Shown in pieces: positions 59,440 to 64,000 of a stretch of 64,000 bases of DNA; position 1 is the first letter of the stretch; each line of letters opens with the position of its first letter. Source of the DNA: Fen-1308 sp035319185. GTDB taxonomy: Bacteria > Nitrospirota > Thermodesulfovibrionia > Thermodesulfovibrionales > Dissulfurispiraceae. Made by a program: the position numbers and the translations under genes. The notes beneath the pieces were generated by a model. That model worked only from the letters and a program-made list of their open reading frames with translations, was not told the origin of the DNA and searched no databases. Where the stretch lies: positions 20,051-84,050 of the forward strand of contig DATHDF010000035.1 of assembly GCA_035319185.1 (NCBI GenBank), written 5' to 3'.

Positions 59440-60930
59440 GTGCAAAAAGATATAGTAATGCTGATCTGCTTCATTATTTTGTTGTTTCCGAACATCTCAA
59501 TAGCGGCGGAAACATCGGCTGCAGTTCTTCAGGCGAATAACGTTCCGCAAAAAAACGAGGCGCAGAGCCTAATAAATCTGAGCCTGCAGGACTGCATAGA
59601 AATAGCCCTGAAGAACAATCATACCCGCCCGGCTTCTCAATTTGCCGTAGAAATAGCCGATGCCCAGCTTGGACAAGCGCTTTCTTCCTATTGGCCTGAA
59701 GTAGGGCTAAGGTCTGCATATACCCACATGAATCATGAGCCCAACTTTGTTTTTCCTGCATCGACTATGAGTATGCCGGCAACGACCATTGTTGCCAGCA
59801 CGCCGATGGGACCGCTTCCCGTCAGCGTGCCGGCGCAGTCATTCAACGTGCCGGAGCAAAATGTGAAGCTGATGAGTCGCGATACTCTTTCGACTTCACT
59901 CAACGTCATGTACCCGCTCTTTACCGGAGGCCAGCGGCCGGCGATAGTAAGACAGGCAAGAAGCGGACTCGAAGCAGCCAGGCAGGAAGCCCGCAGGACT
60001 GACCTGCAGGTCATATATGACGTTAAACGCATATACTACGGCGCTGTTCTCGCTTCAGAACTCTACAGCATCGGCAACGAAGCCCTTCAGAGGATGGAAG
60101 TTACGCTTGAGCTTACGGAAAAGTTATACAAGACCGGTTCCGGGAGGGTAAAAAAAACCGACTACCTGCGAAACAAGTCCATAGTTGAGGAGCTTAGAAG
60201 CGGAGTTACCATGCTTAAGGCCAATAAAGATCTTTCTCTGGCTGCCCTGACAAATACGATGGGCCTGGAATGGAGCAGGTCAATCAATATTTCTGAGACC
60301 AGGATTCCATTCAACAGATATCAGGCTGACCTTAGTCAGCTCGTTAGCAATGCCTACATGTTCAATCCTGATTGGGCGCGTATGCAGGAGGGATTGAAGG
60401 CAGCGGAGGCACACATAGATGAGGCTGAGAGCGGACATCTGCCGAAAGTAGCGCTAATCGGCAGCCTCGTAAACATTCAGAACTCATACAACAAAGGAAT
60501 TGTAAGCTCGAACAACAAAAACAACTGGAATGTCGGCGCGGCGCTTGAATTGCCGATCTTCAGCGGTTTTCGTACGAAGGAAGAGATTCGGGAGGCTACT
60601 GCGCGACTTGGAAAACTTTCCGAAGAAAAGGTGCTGCTCAGGGAGGGAATCGCCCTGCAGGTGAAGCATATCTTTACTATGATGATGAGCGCACAGGATC
60701 AGCAACGGTCATCAAACGAGGCAGCAAAGGCGGCGGAGGAAAATAGGGATCTTAGCGAAAGAGCCTATCAGGACGAGCTGGTCGAAACCAAAGATGTAAT
60801 AGAAGCGCAGCTAATAGAGTCGTTCATGAAGGCTCAATGCCAAAAGACGCTTTACGACCATATAGAAACGCAAGCGCATCTGGACTACATAGTCGGCAAG
60901 GAAATACATGAACTAATGTATGGGCGTTAG
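59440..60930 (+). CDS. TolC-family outer membrane efflux protein
   Basis: A 496-residue TolC-like protein with signal peptide (residues 1-22) and the two long coiled-coil repeats with strand insertions. LSLQDCIEIALKNN and SLSLNVMYPLFTGGQR are typical. It would form the outer-membrane channel of an export system, but no adaptor or pump gene is adjacent; instead a PhnD-like protein and a kinase follow. GTG 59440 with GGAGGGG upstream. Confidence 0.9.
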   Translation: MQKDIVMLICFIILLFPNISIAAETSAAVLQANNVPQKNEAQSLINLSLQDCIEIALKNNHTRPASQFAVEIADAQLGQALSSYWPEVGLRSAYTHMNHEPNFVFPASTMSMPATTIVASTPMGPLPVSVPAQSFNVPEQNVKLMSRDTLSTSLNVMYPLFTGGQRPAIVRQARSGLEAARQEARRTDLQVIYDVKRIYYGAVLASELYSIGNEALQRMEVTLELTEKLYKTGSGRVKKTDYLRNKSIVEELRSGVTMLKANKDLSLAALTNTMGLEWSRSINISETRIPFNRYQADLSQLVSNAYMFNPDWARMQEGLKAAEAHIDEAESGHLPKVALIGSLVNIQNSYNKGIVSSNNKNNWNVGAALELPIFSGFRTKEEIREATARLGKLSEEKVLLREGIALQVKHIFTMMMSAQDQQRSSNEAAKAAEENRDLSERAYQDELVETKDVIEAQLIESFMKAQCQKTLYDHIETQAHLDYIVGKEIHELMYGR

Positions 60931-60935
60931 GCGCA

Positions 60936-61136
60936 ATGCATTCCGTAATCAATATTAAACGTAAATGGTCAAGGGACAACATTCGGTTATCCAGCTTGCA
61001 TGGCTGGAGACAGTCGTTGCATGCAGACCCTGACGGCAGGCAATTGCTGACGCTTTTCGGTATGAGCAGGCTCGTCCCGCTTGAGCCGGCTATCTTGATC
61101 ATCTCGCAACCCTTATGCAAGAGCACCGCCAACTGA
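60936..61136 (+). CDS. Possible 66-residue ORF between TolC and PhnD-like genes
   Basis: An ORF of 66 codons beginning 5 nt after the tolC-like stop. It has no ribosome site, no recognisable domain and no membrane segment; composition is basic with a hydrophobic patch near the end. The 215-bp gap could also be non-coding. Weakly supported. Confidence 0.2.
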   Translation: MHSVINIKRKWSRDNIRLSSLHGWRQSLHADPDGRQLLTLFGMSRLVPLEPAILIISQPLCKSTAN

Positions 61137-61145
61137 AGAGGCGAT

Positions 61146-62108
61146 ATGCACAGACGCAATAGGATGGGGATAATGGGAAGGCTCATTATCACTGCTTTAG
61201 TCGCAATATGTGCCTTTCTCTGTTTTGATGCTCAGCTTATCGGCGCCGAGCCGCCGGAGGCAAAGCTTGACCTGAGAGTCGGTTTCATGGGCAAGTTTCT
61301 GAATGACGTAAGTTATGCGGATGCCCAGGCAGCTCTGGAGCTGTGGATAAGGGAGTTCACCCAAAGCCGGTCTCTCGATGTTCACTCAAAACCGTATATT
61401 TTCGATGACATCGACGCTATGTTCAATGCTCTGAAGAACAAGCAGATTGATGTCGTCGGTATAACTCCAATGGACTTTATCGCACTCAGAGACAGATTTC
61501 CGCTGGAACCCGCGCTCGTTGCATTAAGACGTGGCGCCCTCTATGGTGAGCAGTTGGTGATCGTTGTTCGCCGCGACCAAAATATGACTGCCATCAGCCA
61601 GCTCAAGGGCAAACGACTGATGATTCACGCAGGATATATGTACGATGCCGAAGTACTATGGCTCAGTGAACAACTCTATCGCAAGCATTTGCCGGACAAA
61701 GAGAGATTCTTCAGTTCCATTCGGGATACTAAGAAGGTATCCCAGACTGTGCTGCCGGTTTTTTTCAAGCAGGCTGATGCGGCGCTTGTCAGCAAGGGGG
61801 CGTTTGAGACAATGGTTGACCTCAATCCGCAGATCGGCAAAGAACTGGTCACCATAGACGTTTCCGACAAACTGCTTTACGGACTGTTCTGTTTCAACAA
61901 ATACCTGAACGCAGATGTGAAGTATATGGTAATTCACAATGCTCTTAATATGCACTCGACTCCTGCCGGCAAGCAGATACTTTCCCTCTTCCAGATCGAC
62001 AAGGTGATTGAGTACAACCCGCGCATGCTGGATACCACTTTAGCTCTGGTAGCAAGCGCTAATAGTCACTCCAGAAAAGAGACTGCGCAAAGAAAGGCAC
62101 CCAGGTAA
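61146..62108 (+). CDS. PhnD-like periplasmic phosphate/phosphonate-type binding protein
   Basis: A 320-residue type 2 periplasmic binding protein with an N-terminal signal peptide. LRVGFMGKF, DVVGITPMDFIAL and SQLKGKRLMIHAGYMYDA resemble PhnD/PtxB ligand-binding signatures. No ABC permease or ATPase follows; the next gene is a sensor kinase, so it may act as a sensor input rather than for uptake. GAGGCGAT upstream. Confidence 0.85.
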   Translation: MHRRNRMGIMGRLIITALVAICAFLCFDAQLIGAEPPEAKLDLRVGFMGKFLNDVSYADAQAALELWIREFTQSRSLDVHSKPYIFDDIDAMFNALKNKQIDVVGITPMDFIALRDRFPLEPALVALRRGALYGEQLVIVVRRDQNMTAISQLKGKRLMIHAGYMYDAEVLWLSEQLYRKHLPDKERFFSSIRDTKKVSQTVLPVFFKQADAALVSKGAFETMVDLNPQIGKELVTIDVSDKLLYGLFCFNKYLNADVKYMVIHNALNMHSTPAGKQILSLFQIDKVIEYNPRMLDTTLALVASANSHSRKETAQRKAPR

Positions 62109-62124
62109 TCACGGGACGGAAGAA

Positions 62125-64000
62125 ATGAGATTTATCTCGGACATTAAGCAGAAGATCGGCAGGAACCGAATATTGGTTCGAACCGCCATTGTTGCGTGGC
62201 TGCTTACCGTTGTCACTCTTATTATATATGTTTCTGCAAACCTGCCGTACCAGAAAAAAGCTCTGATGGAGGGCATGGAATCAGAGGCTAGAAATATCGT
62301 TACGTCGATAGAACAGGTCGTTGCAAGTGCCGTGATTTCTGAAGATTACGGCTCAGTTGTCGAGCATTGCATGAAGGTCGTCAAGGACAGCTCTTCAATT
62401 CTCTATGTAGTCATAACTCGCAATGACGGTTTTTCTCTGGTGCAGACTGCGGACGGCTGGAGCCAGCAGCAGCTCGACGGGATCTGGAACCCCACTTCTG
62501 CCAGACTGTCCCAGGGTAAATTCCTTAGAAACAATCTGGTGAAACAGGACGTTTTTCACTATAGTTATCCGTTCAAATATTCCGGGATAGACTGGGGCTG
62601 GATACATATCGGCCTATCCTTGAAAAAGTACAATGAAGACGTCTCGAACATGTATTACCGAACCCTGATACTCACCCTCATTTGCAGCCTGCTGGCTATG
62701 GGAGCGGCTTATATATTCGCAAAGAAACTCAGCAGTCCGATTAACGATCTCAACAGAGTGACCCAGCGAGTAGCCGAAGGCGATCTAACCGCCCGTGCCG
62801 AGATAGCTACAGAAGACGAGCTGGAAAGCCTGGGGCACTCGTTCAACAGAATGACCGAAGCCCTGCAGAAATCTCAGCGCGAAATCATGGCATCCCGGGA
62901 GTACACCGATGACATTATAAGATCTATGAACGATGCACTGATTGTTACTGATACGGTCGGTACGATAAGCAGGGTCAACAGGGCTTCTCTCGACCTGCTG
63001 GGGTATTCGGAATATGAGCTGATCGGGAAACATATGGGTGAGATCCTGGGACATGAAAGAATGAACTCCGGTGCATCGTTGTCCGGATACTGGTCAAACG
63101 GCCTGACCGAAAAGGGAACTCTGATAAACCTTGGAACATCTTATTGCGCCAAAAATGGCAAGAGAATTCCCGTACTCTTTTCAGCAGCCGTGATGCGCAG
63201 TTCCGACGGCACCGACCGAGGAGTAGTTTGTGTAGCGGTAGATATAACTGAAAGGCAGGCGGCCGAAGAAGCCCTGCAAAGAGCCAAGGAAGATGCCGTA
63301 AAGGCCAACATGGCAAAATCCCAGTTTCTGGCAAATATGAGCCATGAGATAAGGACTCCGATGAACGGGGTGCTGGGCATGACGGAACTGCTGCTGGAAA
63401 GCAAATTGACGGATGAGCAGCGCCGCTTTGCCGAGATAGTCCGCAGTTCGGGCGAATCCCTTCTGAGAATTATTAACAGTATCCTTGACTTGTCAAAGAT
63501 AGAGGCAGGCCGGGTTGAGCTGGCAAATGTCAATTTTGAGCTGCATAGGATCGTAGAGGAATCGGTCCATCTGCTGGCCGAGCGGGCACACCGAAAAAAC
63601 CTGGACCTGGTCTACAGGATAAGAGATAATGTCACCGATGCCTTGCGCGGGGACCCTGAACGGCTTCGTCAGATACTCATTAATCTCATTGGAAATGCCG
63701 TCAAGTTCACCGATCACGGCCAGGTGAATCTCGACGTACAGCTGCATGAAGAGACGAGTGACAGCTGCAAGCTCCTGTTTCTGATCAGCGATACTGGTAT
63801 AGGAATCGAGGAGGCTCTGCATGGCGGGCTTTTCCAGCCCTTCACACAGCTCGATGCATCTACCACTCGCAAGTATGGCGGCACCGGGCTCGGTTTGGCT
63901 ATCTCAAAACAGTTGAGCATTCTAATGGGCGGCGACCTGACTTTCATAAGCAAGTATGGGACAGGTTCAACCTTCATGTTCACAGCCCGTTTCGACAAAC
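62125..64000 (+). CDS. Membrane sensor histidine kinase (3' end outside window)
   Basis: At least 625 residues, cut by the window edge. Two N-terminal helices (about 18-38 and 172-192) enclose a periplasmic sensor region, then HAMP, PAS (about 265-385), HisKA with phospho-His at about 407 (MSHEIRTPMNGVLGM), and HATPase motifs NLIGNAVKF, DTGIGIEEA and GGTGLGLAI. Kinases of this form often carry C-terminal receiver domains, which would lie outside. It starts 16 nt after the PhnD-like gene and is probably its partner. Confidence 0.9.
   Translation, partial: MRFISDIKQKIGRNRILVRTAIVAWLLTVVTLIIYVSANLPYQKKALMEGMESEARNIVTSIEQVVASAVISEDYGSVVEHCMKVVKDSSSILYVVITRNDGFSLVQTADGWSQQQLDGIWNPTSARLSQGKFLRNNLVKQDVFHYSYPFKYSGIDWGWIHIGLSLKKYNEDVSNMYYRTLILTLICSLLAMGAAYIFAKKLSSPINDLNRVTQRVAEGDLTARAEIATEDELESLGHSFNRMTEALQKSQREIMASREYTDDIIRSMNDALIVTDTVGTISRVNRASLDLLGYSEYELIGKHMGEILGHERMNSGASLSGYWSNGLTEKGTLINLGTSYCAKNGKRIPVLFSAAVMRSSDGTDRGVVCVAVDITERQAAEEALQRAKEDAVKANMAKSQFLANMSHEIRTPMNGVLGMTELLLESKLTDEQRRFAEIVRSSGESLLRIINSILDLSKIEAGRVELANVNFELHRIVEESVHLLAERAHRKNLDLVYRIRDNVTDALRGDPERLRQILINLIGNAVKFTDHGQVNLDVQLHEETSDSCKLLFLISDTGIGIEEALHGGLFQPFTQLDASTTRKYGGTGLGLAISKQLSILMGGDLTFISKYGTGSTFMFTARFDK

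Noticed and set aside
1..64000. CRISPR arrays, rRNA, prophage or insertion sequence
   Set aside because: No regularly spaced repeats, transposase, integrase, phage or rRNA-like sequence was seen.

Overview
The window is a dense, roughly 50% GC bacterial chromosome segment from an anaerobe. It carries ferredoxin-linked 2-oxoacid oxidoreductases, a heterodisulfide reductase/[NiFe]-hydrogenase (HdrABC-MvhDGA) cluster, a hybrid cluster protein, a one-haem c-type cytochrome and a short EF-Ts. Together with Gram-negative traits (TolC, lipoprotein, periplasmic proteins) this suggests a sulfur/hydrogen-metabolising lineage such as Nitrospirota (Thermodesulfovibrionia-like) or Desulfobacterota. That placement is inference; no rRNA or tRNA gene was seen to test it.

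Layout. 1-2900: the end of korA, korB and a radical SAM DNA-modification-type protein. 2900-7550: cytochrome, chemoreceptor, CBM9-like protein, ICMT-like methyltransferase and nth. 7550-13480: gltB and a HAD/thioredoxin-reductase-like fusion. 13480-14840: an island of tiny membrane proteins, including a tandem pair of 41- and 34-residue paralogues. 14840-19040: envelope and stress genes. 19180-26640: HU, relA/spoT, murA, a VapBC-like toxin-antitoxin pair, mutL and an AI-2E-family permease. 26800-33180: truA, dksA-like, then rpsB-tsf-pyrH-frr plus a 46-residue coupled ORF, a GAF-GGDEF protein and a rhomboid protease. 33260-40330: hcp with a well-placed CRP/FNR-type operator, then aroK-aroB-phoB-phoR and DUF47-pit. 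40370-46120: nuclease, an orphan atpZ-atpI-small-protein trio, hemL, a methionine-rich secreted protein and malQ. 46500-54400: hdrA-hdrC-hdrB-mvhD-mvhG-mvhA-protease and a lone vorB. 54380-59070: nrnA, rbfA, infB, rpmB and a DciA-like gene. 59440-64000: TolC, a PhnD-like binding protein and a sensor kinase cut by the window edge.

How it fits together. KorAB and the VorB-type subunit would exchange electrons between 2-oxoacids and ferredoxin. HdrABC-MvhDGA would couple H2 oxidation to ferredoxin and disulfide reduction by flavin-based bifurcation. PhoBR sits with shikimate genes, next to the Pit/DUF47 phosphate importer it probably controls.

The most interesting signals are: a recurring arrangement in which a TATAAT-like hexamer lies 5-7 nt before the ATG, implying leaderless mRNAs for at least seven genes; a tandem pair of minute membrane peptides with identically spaced histidines; a HAD-TrxR fusion; an hcp operator centred at about -41.5; a toxin-antitoxin promoter whose 17-bp spacer is itself a palindrome; an endonuclease III with a His in place of a cluster Cys; and a degenerate CZB domain on the chemoreceptor.
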